Positions 1 through 7,881 of a stretch of DNA of 64,000 nt are shown in pieces (positions within the stretch are counted from its first letter, which is position 1; each line of letters starts with the position of its first letter). A model generated the notes under the pieces. The model was not told the origin of the DNA, ran no database searches, and worked only from the letters and a program-made list of their open reading frames with translations. The position numbers and the translations under genes are program-made. The stretch comes from Tabrizicola_A aquatica. Its GTDB lineage: Bacteria > Pseudomonadota > Alphaproteobacteria > Rhodobacterales > Rhodobacteraceae. The stretch is from NCBI GenBank assembly GCA_965194375.1, contig CBDAEL010000002.1; one strand, given 5' to 3'.

Positions 1-129
1 CATCTGGTCATTCACGCGCTCCTGCATTTGCTGGGCTATGACCACATTCGTGAGGCCGATGCGACGCTCATGGAAGGAATCGAGGTCCGTGCCCTTGCAA
101 GGCTGGGCCTTTCTGACCCATACTTGTAG
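1..129 (+). CDS. ybeY: YbeY endoribonuclease, C-terminal end (partial)
   Basis: The window opens inside this gene. The remaining 42 residues carry the YbeY zinc signature H-x3-H-x5-H, read as HALLHLLGYDH, followed by a short tail and a TAG stop. YbeY is a single-strand-specific metallo-endoribonuclease involved in 16S rRNA 3' maturation and ribosome quality control. The next gene downstream is a CorC-like CBS protein and then lnt, an order (ybeY-corC-lnt) that is widely conserved in proteobacteria and supports the call. The N-terminal part lies outside the window. Confidence 0.9.
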   Translation, partial: HLVIHALLHLLGYDHIREADATLMEGIEVRALARLGLSDPYL

Positions 130-168
130 GGCCCGGCACCAAGCGCGGGTGTTTGGGATAAAGGATCG

Positions 169-1095
169 ATGGGCAGTAGTAGCGATGGGTCTCCCGCAGC
201 GCGTGGCGCGCTGCATGACGACAACACCAGTGATGAGGCAGACCAAGCCCCACGTGGATTTTTCGGGCGTATCCTCGATGCCCTAACCCCCTCAGACCCA
301 AAAGGAGATGGCCCGCCGGAAACCGGTGCAGGCCAAGTTGCGCTGCCTCCGGGCAGTGGCCAACTGGGTCTGGCCAATCTGCGCAAGCTGCGGGTGGACG
401 ATGTCGCGATCCCAAAGGTTGAGATTGCCGCCGTGCCGCTGGACATCGGCAAGGAGGATCTGGTTGAGGCCTTTCGCCAAAGCGGCTTTTCGCGCCTGCC
501 GGTCTATAAGGGCACGCTGGACCATCCGCAGGGTTTGGTGCTGCTGAAAGACCTTGCTTTGCAGCATGGCTTTGGTGCCGCCGGTCGGTTCAGCCTGAAA
601 AAGCTTTTGCGCCCCGTGCTCTTTGCTCCGCCGTCGATGCCCGCCGCCACGCTCTTGCAAAAGATGCAGCGCGACCGGGTGCATATGGCCTTGGTGATCG
701 ACGAATATGGCGGGGTGGATGGGCTGGTCACCATCGAGGACTTGATCGAAACCGTCATTGGCGAGATCGAGGACGAGCATGACGAGGACGAAAACACCCT
801 GTGGAAAGAAGAAAAGCCGGGCGTCTTTGTCGCGCAATCGGTCGTGCCTTTGGATGAGTTCGAGGCCGCCATCGGCTTAACCCTGCGCGCCGATGAGGAT
901 GATGCCGAGATCGACACACTGGGCGGATTGGTCTTTGTACGCATCGGCCGGGTTCCGGCGCGGGGCGAGGTGGTGCCGCATGAAAGCGGGGCCGAGTTCG
1001 AGGTGATCGACGCCGATCCGCGCCGGATCAAGCGGTTGCGCGTGCGCCTGCCCGGCGCAGGCAGCGCCAAACCGGCCGAGCCCGCCGAAGCGTGA
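169..1095 (+). CDS. CorC/HlyC-type CBS-domain protein
   Basis: This 308-residue soluble protein has a variable N-terminal stretch (about 1-60), a pair of CBS domains (about 70-200, including LVIDEYGGVDGLVTIEDL) and a C-terminal CorC_HlyC transporter-associated domain (about 215-300). Such proteins are associated with Mg/Co efflux, and some bind adenine nucleotides. The ATG at 169 is preceded by AAGGA. The gene overlaps the lnt start (GTGA at 1092-1095), so the two are probably translationally coupled, as in other proteobacterial ybeY-corC-lnt operons. The older name hemolysin C is not informative here. The membrane CNNM/DUF21 domain of the larger family is absent. Confidence 0.9.
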   Translation: MGSSSDGSPAARGALHDDNTSDEADQAPRGFFGRILDALTPSDPKGDGPPETGAGQVALPPGSGQLGLANLRKLRVDDVAIPKVEIAAVPLDIGKEDLVEAFRQSGFSRLPVYKGTLDHPQGLVLLKDLALQHGFGAAGRFSLKKLLRPVLFAPPSMPAATLLQKMQRDRVHMALVIDEYGGVDGLVTIEDLIETVIGEIEDEHDEDENTLWKEEKPGVFVAQSVVPLDEFEAAIGLTLRADEDDAEIDTLGGLVFVRIGRVPARGEVVPHESGAEFEVIDADPRRIKRLRVRLPGAGSAKPAEPAEA

Positions 1096-2618
1096 CGCGC
1101 CGGGGCCCGACAGGGTGGCTTTCCTCCCGGTTGGTCCAATGGGCCGCCACATGGCCCGGCGCGCGGCGCGCCGCCCTTGCTTTTGGCGCGGGCGCACTGG
1201 CTGGCCTTGGCCATGCCCCGCTGTACCTTTGGCCGCTGACCCTTTTGGGGTTGGCGGCGCTGATCCGTTTGGTGGCAGAGCCCAAAGCCCCCGCTGGGTG
1301 GTTGGGCCTTCTGGGTGGGGCGGGCTATGGCGCGGTCGTTCTCTCTTGGATCGTCGAGCCCTTCCTGATCGAGCCGGAAACCTACGGCTGGATGGCCCCG
1401 TTTGCGCTGATCTTCATGGCGCTGGGGCTTGGGGCGTTTTGGGCCGTGGCCGCCCGTCTGGCCCGCACCCTGCCCTTTCGCAGCCCCACTTACGGCTTTG
1501 CCCTGACGCTCACCTTCGTTGAATTCCTGCGCGGCCATATCCTGACGGGCTTTCCTTGGGGCATGCCCGGCCATGTCTGGATTTCCAGCCCCATCGCGCA
1601 GCTTGGGGCCTATGTCGGCCCGACCGGACTGACCCTTGGCTTGCTGCTGGCCGCCGCTGCCCTGTCGCGGCTTGACTGGCGCCCAGCCTTGGCCGCCGCG
1701 GCCGCGCTGGCCGCGGCTTGGACCCATGGCGCATGGACCCTATCGCAGCCCCTGCCCGACGGGCCGGGGGCCACGGTTCGGCTGGTGCAGCCCAATGCCG
1801 AACAGGCTCTGAAATGGGACCCCGAACTGGCCCGCCGGTTCCTTGATCGCCTTCTTGACGCCACCGCTGCCGCCCCCGACGGGACCGCTCCGCCCGATCT
1901 GGTGATCTGGCCCGAAACCGCCCTGCCCTATCTTTTCGAGTACCACCCCGAACTCGCCCCGATGATCGCCGAGGCGGCCCAAGGCGCGACCGTGGCCTTG
2001 GGTGTGCAACGCGCCGAGGACGGTCGCTATTGGAACAGCCTTGCGGTGATCGAGCCAGATGGCACGGTGAGCCAGACCTATGACAAGCACCACCTTGTGC
2101 CCTTTGGCGAATACATGCCCTTGGGCGATCTGGCCTATGACTGGTTCGGCCTCAGCGCCTTTGCCGCCCAGCACGGGGCGGGCTATACGGCGGGGACAGG
2201 GCCGAAACTGCTCGACTTTGGCCCAGTGATGGGCCGCGCCCTGCCGCTGATCTGCTATGAGGCGGTCTTCCCCCAAGACGTGAACGCCGCCCCCGAGCGC
2301 CCCGACTGGCTGTTGCAAATCACCAATGATGCGTGGTTCGGCACGCGCTCGGGCCCCTTCCAGCACGCCGATCAGGCCCGGATGCGCGCCATCGAACAGG
2401 GTCTGCCGCTGATCCGCGTCGCCAATACCGGGGTCACGGCGGTCTATGATGCGTTGGGCCGCGAAGTGGCCGCCCTGCCCTTTGGCACCCAAGGCCATCT
2501 CGACACCACCCTGCCCGCCGCCCTTGGGCCGACATGGTTTTCCCGCTTTGGCACTTGGCCAGTTCTGGTGTTGCTGGCCGGACTCGCCCTTGCGTTGTTA
2601 CGACGCGCGCCGCGATGA
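1092..2618 (+). CDS. lnt: Apolipoprotein N-acyltransferase
   Basis: Lnt transfers an acyl chain from a phospholipid to the N-terminal cysteine of apolipoproteins at the periplasmic face of the inner membrane, the last step of lipoprotein maturation. The protein is 508 residues, the usual length. It has hydrophobic segments in the first 215 residues, a periplasmic nitrilase-like domain (about 225-475) and a final membrane helix (about 485-503). The nitrilase triad is visible as E275 (VIWPETALPY), K332 (YDKHHLVPFGEY) and C388 (LICYEAVFP). Translation starts with GTG and overlaps the corC stop, so it is likely the last gene of the ybeY-corC-lnt operon. Confidence 0.96.
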   Translation: MTRRGPTGWLSSRLVQWAATWPGARRAALAFGAGALAGLGHAPLYLWPLTLLGLAALIRLVAEPKAPAGWLGLLGGAGYGAVVLSWIVEPFLIEPETYGWMAPFALIFMALGLGAFWAVAARLARTLPFRSPTYGFALTLTFVEFLRGHILTGFPWGMPGHVWISSPIAQLGAYVGPTGLTLGLLLAAAALSRLDWRPALAAAAALAAAWTHGAWTLSQPLPDGPGATVRLVQPNAEQALKWDPELARRFLDRLLDATAAAPDGTAPPDLVIWPETALPYLFEYHPELAPMIAEAAQGATVALGVQRAEDGRYWNSLAVIEPDGTVSQTYDKHHLVPFGEYMPLGDLAYDWFGLSAFAAQHGAGYTAGTGPKLLDFGPVMGRALPLICYEAVFPQDVNAAPERPDWLLQITNDAWFGTRSGPFQHADQARMRAIEQGLPLIRVANTGVTAVYDALGREVAALPFGTQGHLDTTLPAALGPTWFSRFGTWPVLVLLAGLALALLRRAPR

Positions 2619-2662
2619 AAACTTGACCTTTTCAGTGCCATCGGCCAAGCGATGCACACAGA

Positions 2663-2709
2663 CTGTCACAACGGCTTCCTGGCGTGGCAGGTTTTCTCAT
2701 AACGGAGCA
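2663..2709 (+). promoter_or_regulatory. SAM/SAH-type riboswitch in the metK leader
   Basis: A 7-bp stem forms between CTGTCAC (2663-2669) and GTGGCAG (2684-2690). It encloses AACGGCTTCCTGGC and is followed by TTTTCTCATAACGGAGCA, which contains the Shine-Dalgarno GGAG at 2704-2707. The loop and tail agree with the SAM/SAH riboswitch class described upstream of metK in Rhodobacterales, in which a pseudoknot takes up the ribosome binding site when ligand is bound. The inferred role is translational shut-off of metK when S-adenosylmethionine is plentiful. The identification is from motif and position by eye. Confidence 0.9.
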
Positions 2710-2714
2710 CTTCC

Positions 2715-3881
2715 ATGAGCAGAAAGAATTACGTCTTCACCTCGGAATCGGTGTCCGAGGGCCATCCAGATAAGCTTTGCGACCGGGTGTCGGACGCGGT
2801 TCTTGATGCCTTCCTGACCGAAGAAGCCCATGCCCGCGTCGCCTGCGAAACCTTTGCCACCACCGGCCGCGTTGTTGTCGGCGGCGAGGTTGGGCTGTCG
2901 GACAAGAAGGCGCTGAAGGCGATGAAAGACCGGGTGGAGGACATCGTCCGCGCCTGCGTCAAGGACATCGGCTATGAGCAGAATGAATTTCACTGGAACA
3001 CGCTGAAGGTGCAGAATTACCTGCACAGCCAATCGGCCCATATCGCCCAAGGCGTCGACCGTGACGGCGCGGGCGATCAGGGCATCATGTTCGGCTATGC
3101 CTGCCGCGAAACGCCGGAACTGATGCCCGCGCCGATCCAGTATTCCCACGCCATCCTGCGCCGTCTGGCCGAGGCGCGGAAATCCGGCAAGGAACCAACC
3201 TTGGGCCCGGACGCCAAGTCGCAACTCTCGCTGCGCTATGAGGATGGTGTGCCGGTTGAGGTGACCTCGATCGTGCTGTCGCATCAGCATTTGGACGAGG
3301 CGCAGGATTCCGACGCGATCCGCGCGATTGTCGAACCCTATATCCGCGAAATCCTGCCCTCGGGTTGGATCACCGAGAAAACCGAATGGTGGGTCAATCC
3401 GACCGGCACTTTCGTGATCGGGGGCCCTGATGGCGATGCGGGCCTGACGGGGCGCAAGATCATTGTCGACACCTATGGCGGGGCCGCCCCCCACGGCGGC
3501 GGCGCGTTTTCGGGCAAAGATCCCACCAAGGTTGACCGCTCGGCGGCTTATGCCGCGCGCTATCTGGCGAAAAACGTGGTGGCTGCCGGGTTGGCCGACC
3601 GCTGCACGCTGCAGGTGTCTTATGCGATTGGCGTGGCCAAGCCCTTGTCGATCTATGTCGACACCCATGGCACCGGTCAGGTCGAGGCCGAGGCGATTGA
3701 ACGCGCGGTCATGCAGTGCATGGACCTGACACCGCGCGGCATTCGCGAACATCTGCAACTGCGCCGCCCGATCTACGCCCGCACCGCAGCTTACGGCCAT
3801 TTTGGCCGCGCGCCCGAGGCGGATGGTGGCTTTTCATGGGAAAAGACCGACTTGATCGAGGCTTTGAAGAAAGCGGTTTGA
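2715..3881 (+). CDS. metK: S-adenosylmethionine synthetase
   Basis: MetK makes S-adenosylmethionine from methionine and ATP in the cytoplasm. The 388-residue protein is of normal length and has the N-terminal family motif (TSESVSEGHPDKLCD), the hexapeptide GAGDQG (118-123) and the P-loop-like GGGAFSGKD (261-269). The start at 2715 lies 7 bases after GGAG, and that GGAG sits inside the SAM/SAH riboswitch just upstream, so translation is probably feedback-controlled by its product. It is monocistronic or followed directly by trmB. Hairpins at about 3902-3921 and 3982-4012 lie between the two genes. Confidence 0.98.
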   Translation: MSRKNYVFTSESVSEGHPDKLCDRVSDAVLDAFLTEEAHARVACETFATTGRVVVGGEVGLSDKKALKAMKDRVEDIVRACVKDIGYEQNEFHWNTLKVQNYLHSQSAHIAQGVDRDGAGDQGIMFGYACRETPELMPAPIQYSHAILRRLAEARKSGKEPTLGPDAKSQLSLRYEDGVPVEVTSIVLSHQHLDEAQDSDAIRAIVEPYIREILPSGWITEKTEWWVNPTGTFVIGGPDGDAGLTGRKIIVDTYGGAAPHGGGAFSGKDPTKVDRSAAYAARYLAKNVVAAGLADRCTLQVSYAIGVAKPLSIYVDTHGTGQVEAEAIERAVMQCMDLTPRGIREHLQLRRPIYARTAAYGHFGRAPEADGGFSWEKTDLIEALKKAV

Positions 3882-3981
3882 CCGTCAGGTGGGGCGGACG
3901 AAAGGGGCATCGAGCCCCCTTCGCCCGCGTTGCCACGGACGCAGCACAGCGCCGCGCTTGACCTGCGCGGCAGCTTCCGTC

Positions 3982-4012
3982 AAGAGGCCCCGGATCATCT
4001 CCGGGGCCTCTT
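3982..4012 (+). terminator. Perfect 13-bp hairpin between metK and trmB
   Basis: AAGAGGCCCCGGA at 3982-3994 pairs perfectly with TCCGGGGCCTCTT at 4000-4012 around a five-base loop. A weaker GGGGC/GCCCC hairpin lies at 3902-3921, just after metK. The position fits a metK terminator, but the stem ends only three bases before the trmB ATG, so it could also affect trmB translation. The AAGAGGCCCC arm recurs in the hairpin after rpsA. Confidence 0.6.
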
Positions 4013-4015
4013 GCC

Positions 4016-4711
4016 ATGTACAATCCAGCCGAACGCCGCAACTTCTATGGCCGTGTCCATGGCAAGACCCTGCGCCAAAGCCAGAAAACCTATCTGGATG
4101 AAGATCTTGACCGGCTGTCGCTGCCCGGCGTGACGCTGGAGGAGAACCCCGCGCGCGCCGCCCTCGACCTTGAGCGCTTTCACGGCAAACCGCTTTGGCT
4201 GGAAATCGGCTTTGGCGGCGGCGAGCATCTGGTGCACATGGCCGCAAGCTACCCGCAAGTTGAGATCATCGGCTGCGAGCCCTTTGTGAACGGCATCGCT
4301 ATGCTTTTGGGCAAAATCCGACAGGCTGAGGTGCAGAACCTGTGCCTGCATCCCGGCGATGTGCGCGATCTCTTCGATGTGCTGCCCGCAGCCTGCCTAT
4401 CCAAGGTCTTTCTGAACTACCCCGACCCTTGGCCCAAAGCCCGCCACCACCGCCGCCGCTTTGTGACGCCCGAATACCTACACCCCCTCGCCCGCGCCAT
4501 GCAGCCGGGAACCGAACTGCGCGTGGCAACGGACATTCCTGACTATGTCCGCCAGACCTTGGAAGAGGTACCGCCCGCGGGCTTTGATCTGGTGCAAGAG
4601 GCCGGCCCCGGCGACGCTTGGGAGGATTGGCTCTCCACCCGCTATGAACAAAAAGCGCTGCGCGAAGGTCGGGCGCCGCATTACCTCACCTTCCGCCGCC
4701 GCGCAGGCTGA
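4016..4711 (+). CDS. trmB: tRNA (guanine-N7-)-methyltransferase
   Basis: TrmB methylates N7 of G46 in the variable loop of tRNAs, using S-adenosylmethionine. The 231-residue protein has the class I SAM-binding motif EIGFGGGEH (63-71) and the family hallmark NYPDPWPKARHHRRR (134-148). ATG 4016 is the only reasonable in-frame start; no clear Shine-Dalgarno precedes it because a strong hairpin ends at 4012. Its place just after metK, which supplies its methyl donor, may be functional or incidental. Confidence 0.93.
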   Translation: MYNPAERRNFYGRVHGKTLRQSQKTYLDEDLDRLSLPGVTLEENPARAALDLERFHGKPLWLEIGFGGGEHLVHMAASYPQVEIIGCEPFVNGIAMLLGKIRQAEVQNLCLHPGDVRDLFDVLPAACLSKVFLNYPDPWPKARHHRRRFVTPEYLHPLARAMQPGTELRVATDIPDYVRQTLEEVPPAGFDLVQEAGPGDAWEDWLSTRYEQKALREGRAPHYLTFRRRAG

Positions 4712-4721
4712 AGCGGCAGGA

Positions 4722-4790
4722 GCCTCCGGCGGGAGTATTTTCGCCAAAGTGAAAGCCTTTTCATCTTGGCCCAAATACTCCCCGCGGAGC
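4722..4790. repeat. Rhodobacteraceae-type intergenic palindromic repeat
   Basis: This is an imperfect inverted repeat with arms GCCTCCGGCGGGAGTATTT (left) and AAATACTCCCCGCGGAGC (right), plus inner GCCAAAGTGAAAG and CTTTTCATCTTGGC arms. Elements with the GGAGTATTT...GCCAA core are common between genes in Rhodobacteraceae. Here it lies between trmB and aroA, where it could act as a bidirectional terminator or RNA-stabilising hairpin. Related GGAGTATTT or AAATATCC cores occur near 11465-11480 and 19305-19320. Confidence 0.7.
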
Positions 4791-4885
4791 GTTCCCCCGA
4801 GGATGCCAGGTGCAGGTGGCGAAGCAATGGACCCCGCGCGCCGCTTGCGCTATCAGGCGGGCAACGGGAGTGAAGGAGAGACAAG

Positions 4886-6232
4886 ATGTCCGGCCATGGT
4901 GACGCGCAACCGATGACATCCGCGAAAAGCGGGCCGCTGAAAGGCATGGCTTCGGTGCCTGGCGACAAGTCGATCTCGCATCGGTCGCTGATCTTTGGCG
5001 CGATGGCGGTCGGCGAGACCAAGATCACCGGGCTTTTGGAAGGCCAAGACGTGCTGGACACCGCCAAGGCCATGCGGGCCTTTGGTGCCACGGTCACCCG
5101 CCATGGCGAGGGTGCGTGGTCGGTCAACGGGGTCGGCGTCGGCGGGTTTCAAGAACCGGCTGATGTGATCGATTGCGGCAATTCCGGCACCGGGGTGCGG
5201 CTGATCATGGGTTGCATGGCCACCAGCGCGATGACCGCGACTTTCACCGGAGACGCGTCCTTGCGCAAGCGGCCGATGGGGCGGGTGACCGACCCGCTAA
5301 GCCTCTTTGGCGCGCAGGCTTACGGTCGCAAGGGTGGCCGTTTGCCGATGACCATCGTCGGCGCGGCCAATCCTGTGCCCGTGCGCTATGCCCTGCCGGT
5401 CGCCTCGGCGCAGGTGAAATCTGCGGTTCTGTTGGCCGGTCTCAACGCCCCCGGCCAGACCGTGGTGATCGAAAAGGAGCCGACGCGCGACCATTCCGAG
5501 CGCATGCTTTTGGGCTTTGGCGCGACGCTGACGGTCGAGTCTTCGAAAGAGGGCAATATCATCACCCTCACCGGCCAGCCCGAATTGCGCCCCCAGACCG
5601 TGGCCGTGCCGCGCGATCCGTCCTCGGCCGCTTTCCCGGTTTGTGCCGCGCTGATTGTCGAAGGGTCGGATATTTTCGTCCCCGGCGTCAGCCAGAACCT
5701 GACCCGCAACGGCCTCTACCTCACCTTGGTCGAGATGGGGGCCGAGATTGAATTCCAGAACCCCCGCGAAGAAGGGGGTGAGCCGGTGGCCGATCTGCGC
5801 GTGCGCTTCAGCGGCAATATGAAGGGCATCGAAGTGCCGCCGGAACGCGCGCCGTCGATGATTGACGAATACCCGATCCTGTCGGTCGTGGCGGCCTTTG
5901 CCACGGGCAAAACCGTGATGCGCGGGGTCAAGGAATTGCGTGTCAAGGAGTCGGACCGCATTGACGCCATGGCGCGCGGGCTGGAGGCCAATGGCGTGAC
6001 CATCGAAGAGGATGAGGACACGCTGATCGTCCATGGCATGGGCGCGGGTGGCATGCCGGGCGGGGCGACCTGTGCGACGCATCTGGACCACCGTATTGCG
6101 ATGTCGTTCCTTGTGGCCGGGATGGCGGCAAAAAAGCCGGTTGCGGTGGATGATGCGAGCCCGATTGTCACGTCGTTCCCGATTTTTGAATCGCTCATGA
6201 ACGGGCTTGGCGCCTCTATTCGGCGTGGGTGA
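4886..6232 (+). CDS. aroA: 3-phosphoshikimate 1-carboxyvinyltransferase (EPSP synthase, class II type)
   Basis: AroA joins phosphoenolpyruvate to shikimate-3-phosphate in the shikimate pathway. The 448-residue protein shows the four class II motifs: GDKS (26-29), SAQVK, RDHSE and NLTR. At the position that is Ala100 in the CP4 enzyme this protein has Gly (GNSGTGVR, 98-105, G101), as in glyphosate-sensitive enzymes. ATG 4886 is preceded by AAGGAG. cmk follows after 36 bases, and aroA-cmk-rpsA is a common proteobacterial order, here interrupted by a nitroreductase gene. Confidence 0.96.
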   Translation: MSGHGDAQPMTSAKSGPLKGMASVPGDKSISHRSLIFGAMAVGETKITGLLEGQDVLDTAKAMRAFGATVTRHGEGAWSVNGVGVGGFQEPADVIDCGNSGTGVRLIMGCMATSAMTATFTGDASLRKRPMGRVTDPLSLFGAQAYGRKGGRLPMTIVGAANPVPVRYALPVASAQVKSAVLLAGLNAPGQTVVIEKEPTRDHSERMLLGFGATLTVESSKEGNIITLTGQPELRPQTVAVPRDPSSAAFPVCAALIVEGSDIFVPGVSQNLTRNGLYLTLVEMGAEIEFQNPREEGGEPVADLRVRFSGNMKGIEVPPERAPSMIDEYPILSVVAAFATGKTVMRGVKELRVKESDRIDAMARGLEANGVTIEEDEDTLIVHGMGAGGMPGGATCATHLDHRIAMSFLVAGMAAKKPVAVDDASPIVTSFPIFESLMNGLGASIRRG

Positions 6233-6268
6233 ACCGACGAGCGCGCGCGGCGCGACGAGGAGGGCAGG

Positions 6269-6850
6269 ATGATCTTCACCGTGGCCATCGACGGCCCCGC
6301 TGCCGCCGGGAAAGGCACGATCAGCCGCGCGGTGGCGGCGCGGTTTGGGTTTGCGCATCTGGATACTGGTGCGCTTTACCGGGCGGTGGGCATGAAGGGC
6401 GGTGATCCAGTCGTGGCAGCGCAAACCCTCACGCCCGAAGATCTGACGCGCGAGGATCTGCGGACGCTAGAGGCGGGGCAAGCCGCCAGCCGCGTGGCTG
6501 TGATACCGCAGGTGCGCGCCGCCCTTTTGGAGTTTCAGCGCCGCTTTGCCCGGCGCGCGGGAGGTGCTGTGCTGGATGGCCGCGACATCGGCACGGTCAT
6601 CTGCCCCGAGGCCGAGGTAAAGCTGTACGTCACCGCCAGCCCCGAGATCCGCGCCCATCGGCGTTGGTTGGAGCTGGGCGGTGATGAGGCTGCAATGTTG
6701 GCGCAGGTGAAAGACCGCGATGCGCGCGACATGGGCCGGGCGGATGCGCCCCTGCGCCCGGCCGAGGATGCCGTGGAGATCGACACCAGCACCATGACCA
6801 TCGACGAGGCCGTGGCGCGCGCTATCGCCCTTGTTGCGACGCGTCTCTAA
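6269..6850 (+). CDS. cmk: Cytidylate kinase
   Basis: Cmk phosphorylates CMP and dCMP with ATP in pyrimidine nucleotide salvage and synthesis. The 193-residue protein begins with the P-loop GPAAAGKGT (9-17). It has the CMP-binding LDTGALYRAVG and the DGRDIGTVICPEAEVKLYVTAS region that is diagnostic for the family. At 193 residues it is shorter than the E. coli enzyme (227) and lacks part of the CMP-binding insert, as short alphaproteobacterial forms do. The start has the strong site GAGGAGGGCAGG. It is likely cotranscribed with aroA. Confidence 0.95.
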   Translation: MIFTVAIDGPAAAGKGTISRAVAARFGFAHLDTGALYRAVGMKGGDPVVAAQTLTPEDLTREDLRTLEAGQAASRVAVIPQVRAALLEFQRRFARRAGGAVLDGRDIGTVICPEAEVKLYVTASPEIRAHRRWLELGGDEAAMLAQVKDRDARDMGRADAPLRPAEDAVEIDTSTMTIDEAVARAIALVATRL

Positions 6851-7031
6851 CGCGCCCGAGCGATTGTCCCTGCCCGCAAAAGCCCGCCATGCACAGACCC
6901 TTTGCATTGGCGCACAGCGGTCAGGGATTGCCCCGGCCGCGCAGTGCCCCACATAGCAACCCAGAACCCGGGCAGCGGCGCGATCATCCTGCTGCGCCCG
7001 GTGACAGACCCCGAAGGACAAGGCGAATATC

Positions 7032-7664
7032 ATGCTGAAAGAAAAACTGACCTGGCGCTATGCAACCAAGGCAATGGATCCGGCGAAAGCCGTGCCGCAG
7101 GCCAAGGTGAATGCCATTCTCGAGGCCGCCAATCTGGCGCCCACCTCTTCGGGCTTGCAGCCCTTTGAAATCATCGTGGTCACCAACCCCGACGTGAAGG
7201 CCAAGCTCTCGGCCGCCGCCTATGGCCAAAAGCAGGTTGTCGACGGCAGCCATGTTCTGGTCTTCGCTGCATGGGACAACTACACCGCCGAGCGCATTGA
7301 TGCCGTGGTGCAAGAGACCCACAAGCAGCGCGGCACGCCGATTGAGATGCTGAACGCCTATTACGACGGGTTGAAGGCCCAGTATCTGCCTCGCGCGGCA
7401 GAGGTGAACTATGAACATGCCGCCCGTCAGGCCTATATCGCCTTTGGCGTGGCGCTGACCGCTGCCGCTTTTGAAGAGGTGGACGCCACCCCGATGGAAG
7501 GCTTTGATCCGGCACAGGTTGACGAGATTCTGGGCCTGCGCGCCAAGGGTCTGCGCTCGGTCACGCTGATGCCCTTGGGCTATCGCGCGGCGGAAGGCGA
7601 CTGGCTGAACGGTGCGGCCAAAGTGCGCAAGTCGATGGCCGATCTCGTCACCGAAATCGCCTGA
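7032..7664 (+). CDS. NfsB-type nitroreductase family protein
   Basis: This is a 210-residue flavin (FMN) enzyme of the oxygen-insensitive NAD(P)H nitroreductase family. N-terminal KLTWRYATKAMDP and AANLAPTSSGLQPFEIIVV match the FMN-phosphate-binding region. The C-terminal LPLGYRA equivalent is read as LMPLGYRAAEGDW, close to E. coli NfsB and dihydropteridine reductase. The physiological substrate cannot be told; the family reduces nitroaromatics, quinones and flavins. It stands alone between cmk and rpsA, with 181 bases upstream and a strong terminator downstream. Confidence 0.87.
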   Translation: MLKEKLTWRYATKAMDPAKAVPQAKVNAILEAANLAPTSSGLQPFEIIVVTNPDVKAKLSAAAYGQKQVVDGSHVLVFAAWDNYTAERIDAVVQETHKQRGTPIEMLNAYYDGLKAQYLPRAAEVNYEHAARQAYIAFGVALTAAAFEEVDATPMEGFDPAQVDEILGLRAKGLRSVTLMPLGYRAAEGDWLNGAAKVRKSMADLVTEIA

Positions 7665-7684
7665 TTCTGAACGGTTTTGCGCAG

Positions 7685-7713
7685 CGGCCCCCGGAGACGG
7701 GGGCCGTTTGCGT
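7685..7713 (+). terminator. Rho-independent terminator after the nitroreductase gene
   Basis: CGGCCCCCG (7685-7693), the loop GAGA and CGGGGGCCG (7698-7706) form a perfect 9-bp GC stem with a GNRA tetraloop, followed by TTTGCGTTTTG. It lies 21 bases after the nitroreductase stop. Confidence 0.85.
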
Positions 7714-7881
7714 TTTGGCCTATGAAATGGCGGGTTTTCCCTTGCCAAGAAGGGCTGCTGCGCCTAAAGACGCGCATCGAGAAGGGTCCGGCACTGCCGT
7801 GGCCCTTTTGGTATTTGAGCATCAAGACCGGCGGAGCCAACCGCAAGGCCAGTGAAAACACGAGAAAAGGAACTGAACTAC

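Noticed and set aside
504..1727. A 407-residue open frame on the - strand across corC and lnt
   Set aside because: Antisense to two conserved genes; composition is low-complexity Gly/Arg/Gln.
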